Positions 20,374 through 30,883 of a stretch of 64,000 bases of DNA are shown in pieces. The stretch spans positions 186,001 to 250,000 of the forward strand of contig UBTF01000012.1 in NCBI GenBank assembly GCA_900468285.1, given 5' to 3'. The position numbers and the translations under genes were made by a program. How positions within the stretch are numbered: the stretch's first letter is position 1; every line of letters begins with the position of its first letter. Origin of the DNA: Hyphomicrobiales bacterium. GTDB lineage: Bacteria > Pseudomonadota > Alphaproteobacteria > Rhizobiales > Rhizobiaceae. The notes beneath the pieces are model-generated. The model was not told the origin of the DNA. It saw nothing but the letters and a program-made list of their open reading frames with translations, and searched no databases.

Positions 20374-22571
20374 TCAGCCTGTTTCTTGCGGGATGATATC
20401 AAGCCCGCGATCAGTTTAGGCGCACTGGATTTCAAGGCTTCACCGCGTCCCGAGAGACTTGGATTGGTCATGAAATAGTGCTGCGCGTTGAACGGTTCCT
20501 CACCCTTGCGCACCTCGATGCGCCTGGACGTACCGTCCGGAAGTATCTCGTAGCTCTGCTGGTTGTCAATGAGATTACCAAGCATGATTTGTGAAAGAAC
20601 CTGCTCGTGCACGGTTGGGTTGACGAGAGGCACCATCGTTTCGACGCGCCGATCAAGGTTGCGCGGCATCATGTCGGCGGAACCGATATAGACCAGCGCC
20701 TTGTCTGATGGCAGGCCATAGCCATTGCCGAAGCAGAAGATGCGGCTGTGTTCCAGAAAGCGTCCGACGATGGATTTCACGCGAATATTGTCGGACAGGC
20801 CCGGCACCTGCGGACGCAGGCAGCATATGCCACGGATTACCAGATCGATCTCGACACCCGCCGCGCTTGCACGATAGAGCGCGTCGATGATCTCAGGGTC
20901 GACGAGCGAGTTCATCTTCATCCAGATGGCGGCAGGCGCGCCCGCCTTTGCGTGCTCCATCTCGTCATGGATGTGCTTAAGAATGCGCGGACGCAAGGTA
21001 TAGGGCGACACAGCCAGCTTCATGCCTTCTTCCGGCTCGCCATAGCCGGTGATGAAGTTGAAGATGTTTGCCATATCATGTGCAATCTTCGGATTGCAGG
21101 TGAAGAAGGACAGGTCGGTATAAACCTTGGCCGTGACCGGATGGTAGTTGCCGGTGCCGAGATGGCAATAGGTCCGCAGCTTTCCGTCTTCCCGACGCAC
21201 AACCATGGACATCTTGGAATGCGTCTTGAGTTCAATAAATCCGAAAACCACCTGAACGCCAGCACGTTCCAGATCTCGCGCCCAGCGAATATTCGCCTCT
21301 TCGTCGAAGCGGGCCTTCAGCTCCACCAGCGCCGTGACGGACTTGCCGGCGTCGGCTGCATCGATGAGCGCGCGCACGATGGGGCTGTCATTGGAGGTGC
21401 GGTAGAGCGTCTGCTTGATGGCAAGCACGTTCGGATCGCGGGCGGCCTGAAGCAGGAACTGCACGACCACATCGAAGCTTTCATAGGGGTGGTGAACCAC
21501 CATGTCCTTTTCGCGGATGGCGGCCAGGCAATCGCCCGCATGTTCGCGCACACGCTCCGGGAAGCGCGCATTATAGGGCTCGAATTTCAGGTCTTCGCGC
21601 GGCGCCTTGACGATTTCCGAGATGGTGTTCAACGCCAGAAGACCCGGCAGAACCGCAACGCGGTTATCAGGAACACCCAGCTCATGAACCACGAACTGAC
21701 GCAGAGATGGTGGCATCTCGCTGTCGGTCTCGATACGAATGACCGAACCGCGGCGACGGCGCTTCAGCGCACTTTCGAAGTAGCGGACCAGATCTTCCGC
21801 CTCTTCCTCAAGCTCGATATCGCTGTCTCTGATGATGCGGAACGTTCCAAAGCCACGCACCGTATAACCGGGGTAAAGCCGGTGGATGAACAGGCCGACG
21901 ACATCTTCGAGTGTGATGTAACGGATTGCATTCTTGTCATCCGGCAGGCGCACGAAACGGTCGAGCGCAGGTGGCAGGCGCAGGAGTGCTGTCATTGGCT
22001 CGCGACCGTTGACGCTATCCAGCTGCAGCCCCATGGAGAAGCCGAGGTTGGGAATGAAGGGAAATGGGTGCGCCGGATCGATGGAGAGCGGCGTTAGGAC
22101 CGGGAAGATCAGTGCTTCGAATTCGTTCTCGAGCCATACGCGGTCCTCATCGGAAAGTGATGCCGGACGGACGATGTAGATGTCTTCCTTGGCGAGATAT
22201 TGCTGCAACACGGCCAGAGAGGCCTGCTGCTCCATCTGAAGGTTGTCGATTTCCTTGAGGATTTCTTCCAACTGCTCGGCAGGCGTCTTGCCGTCGGGCG
22301 TCTTCATGGTGATAGACTGGCGCACCTGGCCTTCCAGACCTGCGACGCGCACCATGAAGAACTCATCGAGGTTGGCGGCGGAGATCGACAGAAAGCGCAA
22401 ACGTTCCAGCAGGGGATGTGCTGTGTTCAGCGTTTCCTCAAGGACACGGCGGTTGAACTGCAACCAGGAGAATTCACGGTTGACGAAGCGCGAAGGGCTG
22501 TCCCAAAGGTCCTGAACCTCCGGCTCTGCCTTGCCGTTGTCTTCCAGATTATCCTGCACCATCGAATCCAT
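20370..22571 (-). CDS. ppk: Polyphosphate kinase (PPK1)
   Basis: Makes polyphosphate reversibly from ATP. 733 residues from the ATG at 22571, which has GGAG 6 bases upstream; 21 codons of longer frame are rejected. The N-terminal domain opens with [20 protein letters not shown]. The catalytic region has CHLGTGNYH, where His470 corresponds to the autophosphorylated His of E. coli PPK1 (His435) and His477 follows. Four-base overlap with ppx. A 134-base gap separates it from hdaA upstream on the same strand; a promoter there is possible. Confidence 0.96.
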   Translation of the reverse strand: MDSMVQDNLEDNGKAEPEVQDLWDSPSRFVNREFSWLQFNRRVLEETLNTAHPLLERLRFLSISAANLDEFFMVRVAGLEGQVRQSITMKTPDGKTPAEQLEEILKEIDNLQMEQQASLAVLQQYLAKEDIYIVRPASLSDEDRVWLENEFEALIFPVLTPLSIDPAHPFPFIPNLGFSMGLQLDSVNGREPMTALLRLPPALDRFVRLPDDKNAIRYITLEDVVGLFIHRLYPGYTVRGFGTFRIIRDSDIELEEEAEDLVRYFESALKRRRRGSVIRIETDSEMPPSLRQFVVHELGVPDNRVAVLPGLLALNTISEIVKAPREDLKFEPYNARFPERVREHAGDCLAAIREKDMVVHHPYESFDVVVQFLLQAARDPNVLAIKQTLYRTSNDSPIVRALIDAADAGKSVTALVELKARFDEEANIRWARDLERAGVQVVFGFIELKTHSKMSMVVRREDGKLRTYCHLGTGNYHPVTAKVYTDLSFFTCNPKIAHDMANIFNFITGYGEPEEGMKLAVSPYTLRPRILKHIHDEMEHAKAGAPAAIWMKMNSLVDPEIIDALYRASAAGVEIDLVIRGICCLRPQVPGLSDNIRVKSIVGRFLEHSRIFCFGNGYGLPSDKALVYIGSADMMPRNLDRRVETMVPLVNPTVHEQVLSQIMLGNLIDNQQSYEILPDGTSRRIEVRKGEEPFNAQHYFMTNPSLSGRGEALKSSAPKLIAGLISSRKKQAE

Positions 22572-22705
22572 AAAATACTCCGCCCTTGAAATCTTCGGAT
22601 CGGCACAAAGACAGTTCGAGTCTCGCCGCCCCAATTATTGCAGCACCTGATAAATGCCAGATACCCCAATGCCCGTATAACAGTTTGACGACGGAACTGT
22701 GACAG

Positions 22706-23419
22706 TCAATCCTCGTCCGGGTGACCGCCGAGCTCCGTCAGCACTTCTGCAGCCATTGCCCGGCTGATGCGCGTACCCCTCGAAAGGCCCAGACGATCAA
22801 GTCTTTCGACAATCGTCTGCGCCGTGTTGAGTGACCGCTCCATCCTCGCAACGATATAGCTGACAAGTTTGTCATCCATGTAAAGCTGTCGATCGGCAAA
22901 CAGTTTCATCAGCACCTGTGCCAGCAGGTCCTCGTCCGGTTCGCCGATTTCCACCACGGTGGCCGCCTTCAGGCGTGAGCGAAGGTCCGGCAGGGTGACC
23001 GGCCATGCCGCAGGCCATTGACGCGCGGTCATCAGAAGCGATTTTCCGTTTTCCCGCACGCTGTTGATGACGTGGAAGAGTTCCGTGTCATCGAAGCCTT
23101 GCCTGTCGGCATCTTCGAACAGCACGGGCGCGTTTTCTGCCAGCCGCGCAGCACCCTTACCGGGCACGGGATGAATATCCGCAGCACCACTGGTATTTTT
23201 CCAGATGGTAGCAAGGTGTGACTTTCCCGATCCCTGCGGGCCAACCAGAATGACCACCGGTGACGGCCAACGCGGCCATTCATCGACGATGGAAACGGCA
23301 GCATCCAGCGGCGCGGCTACCAGCAGGTCCTCGCGGCCTGTTGCGCTCTGGTGAGAAAAAGCGAGCGGCAGTTGCTCGGCCTTGATCCGCGCTCCACCGG
23401 TTTTGTTATGATCGGTCAT
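22706..23419 (-). CDS. hdaA: HdaA, DnaA regulatory inactivator
   Basis: A DnaA-related AAA+ protein that, with the sliding clamp, promotes DnaA-ATP hydrolysis. 237 residues. A clamp-binding motif QLPLAF is at residues 16-21; Walker A GPQGSGKSHL near 60 and Walker B region APVLFEDADRQ near 96 follow; the C-terminal domain lacks the DnaA DNA-binding signature. Length and layout match alphaproteobacterial HdaA. It starts 3 bases after the perM stop, so the two are likely co-transcribed. Confidence 0.9.
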   Translation of the reverse strand: MTDHNKTGGARIKAEQLPLAFSHQSATGREDLLVAAPLDAAVSIVDEWPRWPSPVVILVGPQGSGKSHLATIWKNTSGAADIHPVPGKGAARLAENAPVLFEDADRQGFDDTELFHVINSVRENGKSLLMTARQWPAAWPVTLPDLRSRLKAATVVEIGEPDEDLLAQVLMKLFADRQLYMDDKLVSYIVARMERSLNTAQTIVERLDRLGLSRGTRISRAMAAEVLTELGGHPDED

Positions 23420-23422
23420 CTT

Positions 23423-24577
23423 TCAGCTCTGAGAATCGATCTTTGTCGGCGGTAGCGCTTCCATTTGTGGTCCTTGCGAATCCCAGGGAAGGTTGGCCGC
23501 GCGACCGTGGTAGAGATCGCTGTCAAGATAACGCGACAAAGCAAAACGGACAAGCACGCCGACAGCGGCCGCAGCCGGTACGGCCACGAGCAGCCCGACG
23601 AAACCGAACAGTGCGCCGAAGGCAAACAAGGCGAACATCAACCAGACCGGATGCAAGCCGACACTGCTGCCCACCAGTTTCGGCTGCAGAATGTTTCCTT
23701 CAATGAACTGGCCCGAGAAGAACACCGCCAGAACGAGAATGACGTCCACATAGTCAGGCCAGAACTGCACCAGCGCGACACCCACCGCCAGCACGAGGCC
23801 AACCATCGAACCGACATAGGGAATGAAGCTGATCGCACCGGCAAACAAACCGATCAGAAGGCCGAAGTTGAGGCCGACCAGTGAAAGCCCGACGGCATAA
23901 TACACGCCGAGAATGATGCAAAGCGAGCCCTGCCCGCGAATGAAGCCCGCGATGGTCGCATCCATATCCCGGGCAATCTGGCGCACCGTCGTCACATGGT
24001 CGCGCGGTATCCAGCTGTCGACCTTATCGATCATCCGATCCCAGTCCAGCAACAGATAAAAAGCGACAACAGGCGTCACGACCAGCAGCGAGAGAACATC
24101 AACGAGCGATTTGCCGGAATTCCATATCTGCGTAAGCAATGTGCCGATGAAGCCCGCGCCTTCGGCCAGCACTTTCGAGAAGTTTTCCTTCACGGTCTCG
24201 ATCTGCGCGCTGACCCATGTCGGCAGCAGGTTGGTATCGGCGCCCGCGATAAGCTGTTGTAGCGAAGAAATATATTGCGGAATGCGCTGAATGAATTCCG
24301 AGGCCTGTGCGGCCACAAGCGGAATGATGATGATGAGAGACAGCGCAAACAGAAGGACGAAGGACACCAGTATCATGATGCTGGCCATCATCCGGCTCAG
24401 CCCGCGCCGCTCAAGCCAGTCAGCAATCGGGTCGAGAAAATAGGCCAGCGCCATGCCCGCCACGAAGGGCAGGAGGATGGAACTGAATACCATCAGGAAC
24501 AGGATGAAGATGGCCAGAGCACCCAGCCAGAAAAAGATCTGGCGTCTCAGATTAAGGCCTCTGATATGTGGTTGCAT
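23423..24577 (-). CDS. AI-2E family transporter (PerM-like)
   Basis: 384 residues with about eight hydrophobic segments, a central soluble stretch (IETVKENFSKVLAEGAGF) and the C-terminal GALFGFVGLLVAVPAAAAVGVL motif of the AI-2E/PerM family. Members export autoinducer-2 or exchange ions; which applies here is not known. AAAGGAG sits 6 bases before the ATG. First gene of a probable perM-hdaA unit and divergent from purM. Confidence 0.87.
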   Translation of the reverse strand: MQPHIRGLNLRRQIFFWLGALAIFILFLMVFSSILLPFVAGMALAYFLDPIADWLERRGLSRMMASIMILVSFVLLFALSLIIIIPLVAAQASEFIQRIPQYISSLQQLIAGADTNLLPTWVSAQIETVKENFSKVLAEGAGFIGTLLTQIWNSGKSLVDVLSLLVVTPVVAFYLLLDWDRMIDKVDSWIPRDHVTTVRQIARDMDATIAGFIRGQGSLCIILGVYYAVGLSLVGLNFGLLIGLFAGAISFIPYVGSMVGLVLAVGVALVQFWPDYVDVILVLAVFFSGQFIEGNILQPKLVGSSVGLHPVWLMFALFAFGALFGFVGLLVAVPAAAAVGVLVRFALSRYLDSDLYHGRAANLPWDSQGPQMEALPPTKIDSQS

Positions 24578-24814
24578 CGTCTGCTCCTTTGAGCGTCAGT
24601 ACGTCCAACGCCGTGGTTAGGAAATAGGATGCGTGGACCGGACTGGTCAAGTGTGGCGGGTTCGCCATGTTTGCGCCAGCAGAGCTTTCCCATACCAATA
24701 CGGCCAAAACGGGCAAAAGGCGTGAAAAACATGCGTTTTCCAGCCGTCAGTCTTGCATCGGCACCCATCTCATGCGAATGGCGACGCCAAACGGAACCAG
24801 TGGAGACGAGAGCC

Positions 24815-25888
24815 ATGAGCCAGTCGGGCAAGAACGGTCTTACCTACAGCGATGCGGGCGTTGATATCGACGCCGGAAACCTGATGGTCGAGAAGATCAA
24901 GCCAGCCGTGCGCTCCACCCGCCGCCCAGGTGCAGATGGCGAAATTGGTGGCTTTGGCGGCCTGTTCGATCTCAAGGCAGCGGGCTTTACGGATCCCGTT
25001 CTGGTCGCCGCAAATGACGGCGTCGGCACCAAGCTCAAGATCGCCATCGACGCAAACTATCACGACACCGTCGGTATCGATCTGGTGGCCATGTGCGTCA
25101 ACGACCTGGTGGTTCAGGGCGCCGAGCCGCTGTTCTTCCTGGACTACTTCGCCACTGGCAAGCTCGACCCCGACCAGGGTGCGGCCATCGTCACTGGCAT
25201 TGCCGCCGGTTGCCGCGAGTCCGGTTGCGCGCTGATTGGTGGCGAAACCGCCGAAATGCCGGGCATGTATTCGGATGGCGATTACGATCTGGCCGGTTTC
25301 GCGGTGGGTGCCGCCGAGCGTGGTCAGCTTCTGCCAGCCGGCGACATTTCCGAAGGCGACGTCATTCTTGGCCTCTCCTCCTCCGGCGTGCACTCCAACG
25401 GATTTTCTCTTGTCCGCAAGATCGTCTCGATTTCCGGCCTTGGCTGGGACGCACCCGCGCCGTTTGCCGAAGGCAAGAAGCTGGGCGAAGCACTGCTGAC
25501 ACCGACACGCATCTATGTGAAGCCACTTCTGAAGGCGATCCGCGAGACTGGCGCGCTGAAGGCGCTAGCCCATATCACCGGCGGTGGCTTCCCGGAAAAC
25601 ATTCCGCGCGTTCTGCCAAAGCACCTTGCAGCGGAAATCGACCTTGCCGCCATTCAGGTTCCGGCTGTCTTCTCCTGGCTTGCCAAGACGGGTGGCGTTG
25701 CGCCGAACGAAATGCTTCGTACCTTCAACTGCGGCGTCGGCATGATCGTCGTCGTGGCCGCCGAGAAAGCCCAGACGGTGACAGACGCCCTGACGGCGGA
25801 AGGCGAAACCGTCTGCACACTCGGCCGTATGGTGGCCCGCGCCGAAGACGGCCATGGCACGATCTACAAGGGCACGCTTGGCCTATGA
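24815..25888 (+). CDS. purM: Phosphoribosylformylglycinamidine cyclo-ligase (PurM)
   Basis: Converts FGAM to AIR in de novo purine synthesis using ATP. 357 residues. Motifs: [15 protein letters not shown] at the N-terminus, GGFGGLFDL, the nucleotide/metal loop [12 protein letters not shown] near 65, [11 protein letters not shown] near 144 and the [12 protein letters not shown] segment near 256. The ATG at 24815 begins the family N-terminus with GGAG 9 bases before it; a 62-codon upstream extension is not credible. The stop overlaps the purN start (ATGA). Confidence 0.97.
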   Translation: MSQSGKNGLTYSDAGVDIDAGNLMVEKIKPAVRSTRRPGADGEIGGFGGLFDLKAAGFTDPVLVAANDGVGTKLKIAIDANYHDTVGIDLVAMCVNDLVVQGAEPLFFLDYFATGKLDPDQGAAIVTGIAAGCRESGCALIGGETAEMPGMYSDGDYDLAGFAVGAAERGQLLPAGDISEGDVILGLSSSGVHSNGFSLVRKIVSISGLGWDAPAPFAEGKKLGEALLTPTRIYVKPLLKAIRETGALKALAHITGGGFPENIPRVLPKHLAAEIDLAAIQVPAVFSWLAKTGGVAPNEMLRTFNCGVGMIVVVAAEKAQTVTDALTAEGETVCTLGRMVARAEDGHGTIYKGTLGL

Positions 25889-26544
25889 GCGGTCCCCTCG
25901 CCCGCAAGCGCGTCGTCGTCTTCATCTCCGGCGGCGGCTCCAACATGATGGCTTTGGCGCAGGCATGTCAGGCCGCGGATTTTCCGGCTGAAATTGCCTG
26001 CGTGATCTCCGACAACAGGAACGCAGGCGGGCTTGCAAAGGCCCAAGGCCTTGGCATCCCGACGCTTGTGTTCGAACGCAAGACCTATTCCAGCAAGGCC
26101 GAACACGAGACATCCATTCTGGCCGCGCTCGGGGAGATCGCGCCTGACATCATCTGTCTCGCCGGATATATGCGCCTGATCTCGGGTGACTTCATCGCGC
26201 CCTATGCCGGACGCATCATCAATATCCACCCGTCCCTGCTTCCACTGTTCCCGGGTCTCCACACGCATCAGCGCGCCATAGAGAGCGGCATGAAGATAAC
26301 AGGCTGCACGGTGCACTTCGTCACCGAGGGCATGGACGAAGGTCCGATCATCGGCCAGGCAGCCGTACCGGTGCTGGCCGGCGATGATGCCGACAGTCTC
26401 GCAGCACGTGTATTGACGGTGGAGCATCAGCTCTATCCGCTGGCCCTGCGCCATCTGGCGGAAGGAAAAGTACGGATGGAGAACGGCAAGGCTATTATAA
26501 CCAGCAGCCAATCTGCGCGGGAACAGCAGCTCATCTCTGCCTGA
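25885..26544 (+). CDS. purN: Phosphoribosylglycinamide formyltransferase (PurN)
   Basis: Transfers a formyl group from 10-formyl-THF to GAR. 219 residues. The phosphate loop [12 protein letters not shown] is at the N-terminus; the catalytic Asn and His lie in [10 protein letters not shown], and the catalytic Asp in [11 protein letters not shown]. Translationally coupled to purM by a 4-base overlap. Convergent with a Nudix gene 26 bases downstream. Confidence 0.97.
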   Translation: MSGPLARKRVVVFISGGGSNMMALAQACQAADFPAEIACVISDNRNAGGLAKAQGLGIPTLVFERKTYSSKAEHETSILAALGEIAPDIICLAGYMRLISGDFIAPYAGRIINIHPSLLPLFPGLHTHQRAIESGMKITGCTVHFVTEGMDEGPIIGQAAVPVLAGDDADSLAARVLTVEHQLYPLALRHLAEGKVRMENGKAIITSSQSAREQQLISA

Positions 26545-26570
26545 TCGGAGCTGCGAAAGCTCGGACAGGC

Positions 26571-27248
26571 TTAAAGTGTCGTCCGGTTCAGCATGGCCCA
26601 TTGCAGAAGAATGATCGTCTTGGCGTCGGTAATCTCGCCAGTCGAGATCATCTCGAACGCCTGAGCGAGCGGAATGGACAGAACTTCGATGTCCTCCCCT
26701 TCCGTTTCCAGTCCGCCGCCAAGACCGGCCTTCTCCTCAAGATCGACGCGGGCGTAGAACAAACCGACTTTTTCCGTGAGGGTGCCGGGGCTGGCATATG
26801 TTTCAAAGAGGTATTTGACCTCGCCCACGGCATAGCCCGTCTCTTCCATTGCCTCGCGACGAATAGCCTGGTCAGGCGCGTCGTCATCGATGAGGCCCGC
26901 TGGCACCTCCAGCATGAAGATCGGGTCGCCATTGGCAAAGGCGCCCGGACGGAACTGCCGGACCAGAACGACCATGTCCTTTTGCGGATCGAAAAGCAGA
27001 ATGGCGGCAGCGCTGCCGTGGTCATGGACCTCGCGATCGATGCGGATGATGCGGCCATCCGGCATCCGTTGATCGAAGATCATTGTCTGAAGATGAATGA
27101 ACCGCTCCCAGACTGTCTCCTTCGAAACGAGCCTGACCCGGTCGTCGTCTTGCAGCCGTTCCGTTGCTTTCTGATCCACACTCAACTCCACCGCTGTTGC
27201 AGTTTCACTTCTTACTGCGTCAAAGACGCCCGGTTCAAGGCTGCCCAT
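26571..27248 (-). CDS. Nudix hydrolase, ADP-sugar type (copy 2)
   Basis: A Nudix hydrolase of the ADP-ribose/GDP-mannose pyrophosphatase group. The Nudix box GLIDDDAPDQAIRREAMEETGY is complete, with its catalytic REAMEE. The protein ends KTIILLQWAMLNRTTL, nearly the same tail as the gene just upstream. The ATG at 27248 would overlap that gene by 37 bases and has no Shine-Dalgarno; GTG at 27179, with GGAG 4 bases before, is a credible later start, giving about 202 residues. Substrate is not determined. Confidence 0.82.
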   Translation of the reverse strand: MGSLEPGVFDAVRSETATAVELSVDQKATERLQDDDRVRLVSKETVWERFIHLQTMIFDQRMPDGRIIRIDREVHDHGSAAAILLFDPQKDMVVLVRQFRPGAFANGDPIFMLEVPAGLIDDDAPDQAIRREAMEETGYAVGEVKYLFETYASPGTLTEKVGLFYARVDLEEKAGLGGGLETEGEDIEVLSIPLAQAFEMISTGEITDAKTIILLQWAMLNRTTL

Positions 27249-27808
27249 TGCAACAGCATGATGGTCTTGCCGTCGCAGATGTCGCCATTTTCGATCATCT
27301 TCATCGCGTCAATCAGAGGGATGACAACGACTTCGATATCCTCGTCCTCATGCGCGGCACCGCCGCCTTCTTCCACGCGGTCGGAGGCGTCGATGATCGC
27401 CGCGAAGAAATGCAGCACTTCCGTAACCGATCCCGGCGACATGAAGGACTTGAACAGAAAACGCGTATCCCGCAGCCGATAGCCCGTTTCTTCCATGACT
27501 TCGCGGGCAATCGCATCTGCCGGATTATCACCGTCGAGCAGCCCGGCAGGCGTTTCCAGCAACCATCCATGATAGCCATTCACATAGGTCGGCACCCGGA
27601 ACTGGCGCACGAGAACCACGCTATCAAGCTTCGGGTCGTAGAGGAGAATCGTCGCGCCATTGCCGCGATCATAGGCTTCCCGTTTCAGGGTTTTCGTTTC
27701 ACCTTTGGAATTGGTGTAGTTGTAGGTAATATTGCGAAGATGGTACCAGTTCTTCGAAAGCGTTTCGTCTTTCAATATTTCGATCGTGGCACTGCCAAAT
27801 TTCTGCAT
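27212..27808 (-). CDS. Nudix hydrolase, NudK-like (copy 1)
   Basis: 198 residues from the ATG at 27808, which has AGGA 7 bases upstream. Nudix box GLLDGDNPADAIAREVMEETGY; the RQFRVPTYVNG segment and the length are typical of GDP-mannose/ADP-sugar pyrophosphatases of the NudK group. The C-terminus KTIMLLQWAALNRASL aligns with copy 2, so the pair arose by tandem duplication. Same strand and close to the molybdopterin enzyme upstream (16 bases between), suggesting shared transcription. Confidence 0.85.
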   Translation of the reverse strand: MQKFGSATIEILKDETLSKNWYHLRNITYNYTNSKGETKTLKREAYDRGNGATILLYDPKLDSVVLVRQFRVPTYVNGYHGWLLETPAGLLDGDNPADAIAREVMEETGYRLRDTRFLFKSFMSPGSVTEVLHFFAAIIDASDRVEEGGGAAHEDEDIEVVVIPLIDAMKMIENGDICDGKTIMLLQWAALNRASLTQ

Positions 27809-27824
27809 TCCAAATTCCTGCTGA

Positions 27825-29954
27825 TTAAACCTTAAGCCAAACCTTGTTGTCGTGAAAAGCTGCGCCGCCATAGGGTGCAACGGCATCGCCGCCCGTCAAA
27901 ATATTGATGCCCTCGCCGTCCAGATGGGCCTTGTTGGGCCACAATCCCTCGGCAATCAAAACGCCAGCCCGCGCGCCCTCGACGATCCGTGCGTGGATAC
28001 GCAATTCCCCTCGTGCATTGCCGATGCGGACGATATCACCGTCAACGATATTCATGCGCTGCGCATCATCGGGACAGATCATCAATTCAGGCCGCCCTTC
28101 CTTTTGAACCGAGGTCGGGGTCTCCGCGAATGTCGAGTTGAGGAAATTGCGCGCGGGTGACGTCGCCAGCCGGAAAGGATGCTCCGCATCCGCCGTTTCG
28201 ATCACATCGACCTGATCCGGGAATTTCGGCAGAGTTGCAACAGGCCCCATGACCGGCACATTGGCCGGTGGCTTGTTAGGCGATGGTCCATTGTGCCAAT
28301 CGGGGCTGAAACGGAATTTGCCATCCGCATAGCCAAAGCCTTCCAGATAATGCGCGACTTCGAATGGCGGCTGCGCATCGATCCACTTCTCTTCCTGCAG
28401 GCTGTCGAAGTCGCCCCATTGGCCAGGGCGCAGAATGGCATCGATATGCTGCCTCTCCGTCAGGCCAAAGCCCGGCATGTCAGCAACACCCAGCCGTTTC
28501 GCCAACTCTTCGATCACGAAAAGATTGGTCCGCACGGTCTCAGGAGGCTCAACCAGCTTTGGGCCAAGCAGGATATGGTTCTGGCCGCCTGCGCGATAGA
28601 TATCGTCATGCTCCAGAAACATGGTGGCTGGCAGAACGATGTCAGCAACATCAGCCGTCTCGGTCATGAATTGCTCATGCACGGCAACGAAAAGGTCATC
28701 CCGCAGGAAGCCCTGCTTCACAAGACGCTGCTCGGGACAGACATTGACCGGGTTGGTGTTCTGGATCAGCATTGCAGTAACGGGGCCGCCATAGCGCAGG
28801 GCCTCGGCATCACCGGTCAGCACACGACCGATCTGGGATTGGTCGAGCTGTCGTACGCCAGGGTCGGCATAGGCTGTGCCCATCAGCTGTGATTTATCCA
28901 GCCGGAAGATATCACCATTGTTGTGGAACGCGCCGCCGCCCTCATATTGCCAGGAACCCAGCACCGTGGCGATGGACAGCGCCGCGTGCATCGCAACCGC
29001 GCCGTTACGCTGACGTGCGAAGCCATATCCCAGACGGAAAAAGCTTTTCTGCGTGGTGCCGACCAGACGCGCAAAAGCTTCGATGTCGTCTACCGACAGG
29101 CCGGTGATATCAGCAGCCCATTGCGGCGTCTTCGAGGCCAGATGCGCCTCAAGGCCTGCGGGATCATCGGCAAATTTTGCCATGTAGGCACGGTCGGCAT
29201 AACCATCGCGGAAGGCGATGTGCATGACGGCACAGGCGAGTGCGGCATCCGTGCCGGGACGCACGATCAGCTTCATATCGGCCTGCTTCATCGTCGGATT
29301 GTCGTAAATATCGACAACCACGATTTTCGCGCCGCGCTCCTTCCTCGCCTTGACGGCATGGGTCATGACATTGACCTGAGTGGCGACGGCATTCGTGCCC
29401 CAGATCACCACGACATCGGCTTTTGCCATTTCGCGCGGGTCCGGCCCACGCAACGCACCCGTGCCCATGACATATCCGGTCCATGCCATGTTGGTGCAGA
29501 TGGAGCCGAAAAAGCCGGAATATTTCTTGGCGTGGCGAAGCCGTTCAATGCTGTCGCGTTGCACCTGCCCCATGGTTCCGGCATAGAAATAGGGCCAGAT
29601 GGCCTCCGCGCCATGCCTTGCCTCGGCTTTCACGAAAGCATCGGCGATCTCATCGAGAGCGGCCTCCCACCCTATCTCCTGCCAGTTGCCAGCGCCCTTG
29701 GCACCCGCGCGCCGCTTTGGCGTCAGCAGGCGGCCCGGATGGTAGATGCGCTCGGAATAGCGCGCCACCTTGGCGCAGATGACACCGGCGGTGTAGGTAT
29801 TGGCATTTGCGCCGCGCACGCGGCCAATTCGGCCATCAGCATCGATGTCGACCTCCAGCGCGCAGGCGCTCGGACAGTCATGGGGACAGACGGTGTGGCC
29901 TGTGCGGCGGGCACCTGTCAGGGCTTTGGCGGAAATCGGGGTCGCATCATTCAT
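27825..29954 (-). CDS. Molybdopterin oxidoreductase (DMSO reductase family)
   Basis: 709 residues. A [4Fe-4S] site is formed by Cys23, Cys27, Cys31 and Cys60 at the N-terminus; the molybdopterin domains follow (GSICTNMAWTG, VIWGTNAVATQVN, VVVDIYDNPT), and the C-terminal beta-barrel dinucleotide-binding domain starts near 590 (PFRLATSPARNFLNSTF). No Tat or Sec signal is visible, so it is cytoplasmic. Substrate unknown; the stand-alone enzyme has no subunit genes beside it. moaD and moaE, needed for its cofactor, are 8 kb away. The ATG at 29954 is preferred to a frame 25 codons longer that is hydrophobic and unlike the family. Confidence 0.9.
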   Translation of the reverse strand: MNDATPISAKALTGARRTGHTVCPHDCPSACALEVDIDADGRIGRVRGANANTYTAGVICAKVARYSERIYHPGRLLTPKRRAGAKGAGNWQEIGWEAALDEIADAFVKAEARHGAEAIWPYFYAGTMGQVQRDSIERLRHAKKYSGFFGSICTNMAWTGYVMGTGALRGPDPREMAKADVVVIWGTNAVATQVNVMTHAVKARKERGAKIVVVDIYDNPTMKQADMKLIVRPGTDAALACAVMHIAFRDGYADRAYMAKFADDPAGLEAHLASKTPQWAADITGLSVDDIEAFARLVGTTQKSFFRLGYGFARQRNGAVAMHAALSIATVLGSWQYEGGGAFHNNGDIFRLDKSQLMGTAYADPGVRQLDQSQIGRVLTGDAEALRYGGPVTAMLIQNTNPVNVCPEQRLVKQGFLRDDLFVAVHEQFMTETADVADIVLPATMFLEHDDIYRAGGQNHILLGPKLVEPPETVRTNLFVIEELAKRLGVADMPGFGLTERQHIDAILRPGQWGDFDSLQEEKWIDAQPPFEVAHYLEGFGYADGKFRFSPDWHNGPSPNKPPANVPVMGPVATLPKFPDQVDVIETADAEHPFRLATSPARNFLNSTFAETPTSVQKEGRPELMICPDDAQRMNIVDGDIVRIGNARGELRIHARIVEGARAGVLIAEGLWPNKAHLDGEGINILTGGDAVAPYGGAAFHDNKVWLKV

Positions 29955-30037
29955 GACTTTTGTATATTGCAAAGCGATCAAGGCCAAAAGGCTCAAGTCA
30001 CCACCATCAAGATTATTCATAAAAGGCATCGGCGCCC

Positions 30038-30883
30038 ATGAACTATCGGCACATCTACCACGCAGGCAATTTCGCCGATGTCCTCAAGCACGCAGTCATG
30101 GCGCGGCTCGTCCGCTATTTGCAGAACAAGGACAAGGCGTTTCGCGTTCTGGATACCCATGCTGGCATCGGCTTGTATGATCTTTCCTCGGAAGAGGCGC
30201 AGAAGACCGGCGAGTGGCAGACCGGCATCGGCAAACTGCTGGATGCGGATCTTCAGCCTGCGGTGGCGGAGCTTCTCGCCCCTTACCTGACTGCAGTGCG
30301 GGAGCTGAATCCGGATGGCGGGCTGCAGTTCTACCCCGGCTCTCCAAAGCTGGCGAGAATGCTGTTTCGTCCGCAGGACCGGCTATCGGCCATGGAACTT
30401 CATCCCGACGACTACCGCGCGCTTTCGCGCCTGTTCGAAGGCGATTATCAGGCGCGCGTGACGGAACTGGATGGCTGGCTTTCGCTGGGTGCGCATCTTC
30501 CGCCCAAGGAAAAGCGCGGGCTTGTGCTGGTCGATCCGCCATTCGAAAAAGAAAACGAATATGAGCGCATGGCGGAAGGTTTCCATAAGGCCTATCGCCG
30601 CTTTGCAACTGGCACCTATTGCCTGTGGTATCCCTTGAAGAAGGGCGCCCCGATCAAGGACTTCCACGAACTGCTTCAGTCCTATGAAATTCCCAAGATG
30701 CTGTGTGCCGAACTTTCGGTGCGAAGCGACAGGCTCGACGGCCTCAGCGGATCCGGCCTCATCATCGTCAACCCGCCCTTCACGCTGAAGGATGAATTGC
30801 ACGTCTTGCTGCCGGTGCTGAAAACTATCATGGCTCAGGATCGTTACGCGTCCCAGCGGGCGTTCTGGCTGCGTGGCGAGTAG
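30038..30883 (+). CDS. rlmJ: 23S rRNA (adenine2030-N6)-methyltransferase RlmJ
   Basis: 281 residues, full length for the family. Begins MNYRHIYHAGNFADVLKH, the family signature. The SAM-binding region has LDTHAGIGLYDL, and the catalytic DPPF motif is in VLVDPPFEKENEY. Methylates A2030 of 23S rRNA. Its last 56 bases overlap the 3' end of the convergent UPF0104 gene. Divergent from the molybdopterin enzyme with an 83-base gap. Confidence 0.93.
   Translation: MNYRHIYHAGNFADVLKHAVMARLVRYLQNKDKAFRVLDTHAGIGLYDLSSEEAQKTGEWQTGIGKLLDADLQPAVAELLAPYLTAVRELNPDGGLQFYPGSPKLARMLFRPQDRLSAMELHPDDYRALSRLFEGDYQARVTELDGWLSLGAHLPPKEKRGLVLVDPPFEKENEYERMAEGFHKAYRRFATGTYCLWYPLKKGAPIKDFHELLQSYEIPKMLCAELSVRSDRLDGLSGSGLIIVNPPFTLKDELHVLLPVLKTIMAQDRYASQRAFWLRGE

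Noticed and set aside
25093-25884. Upstream extension of the purN frame
   Set aside because: It overlaps purM in another frame with Arg/Trp-rich sequence; PurN clearly starts at 25885.
26545-26570. Short GAGCT/AGCTC hairpin between purN and the Nudix gene
   Set aside because: Five-base arms with no T-run; too weak to call a terminator.
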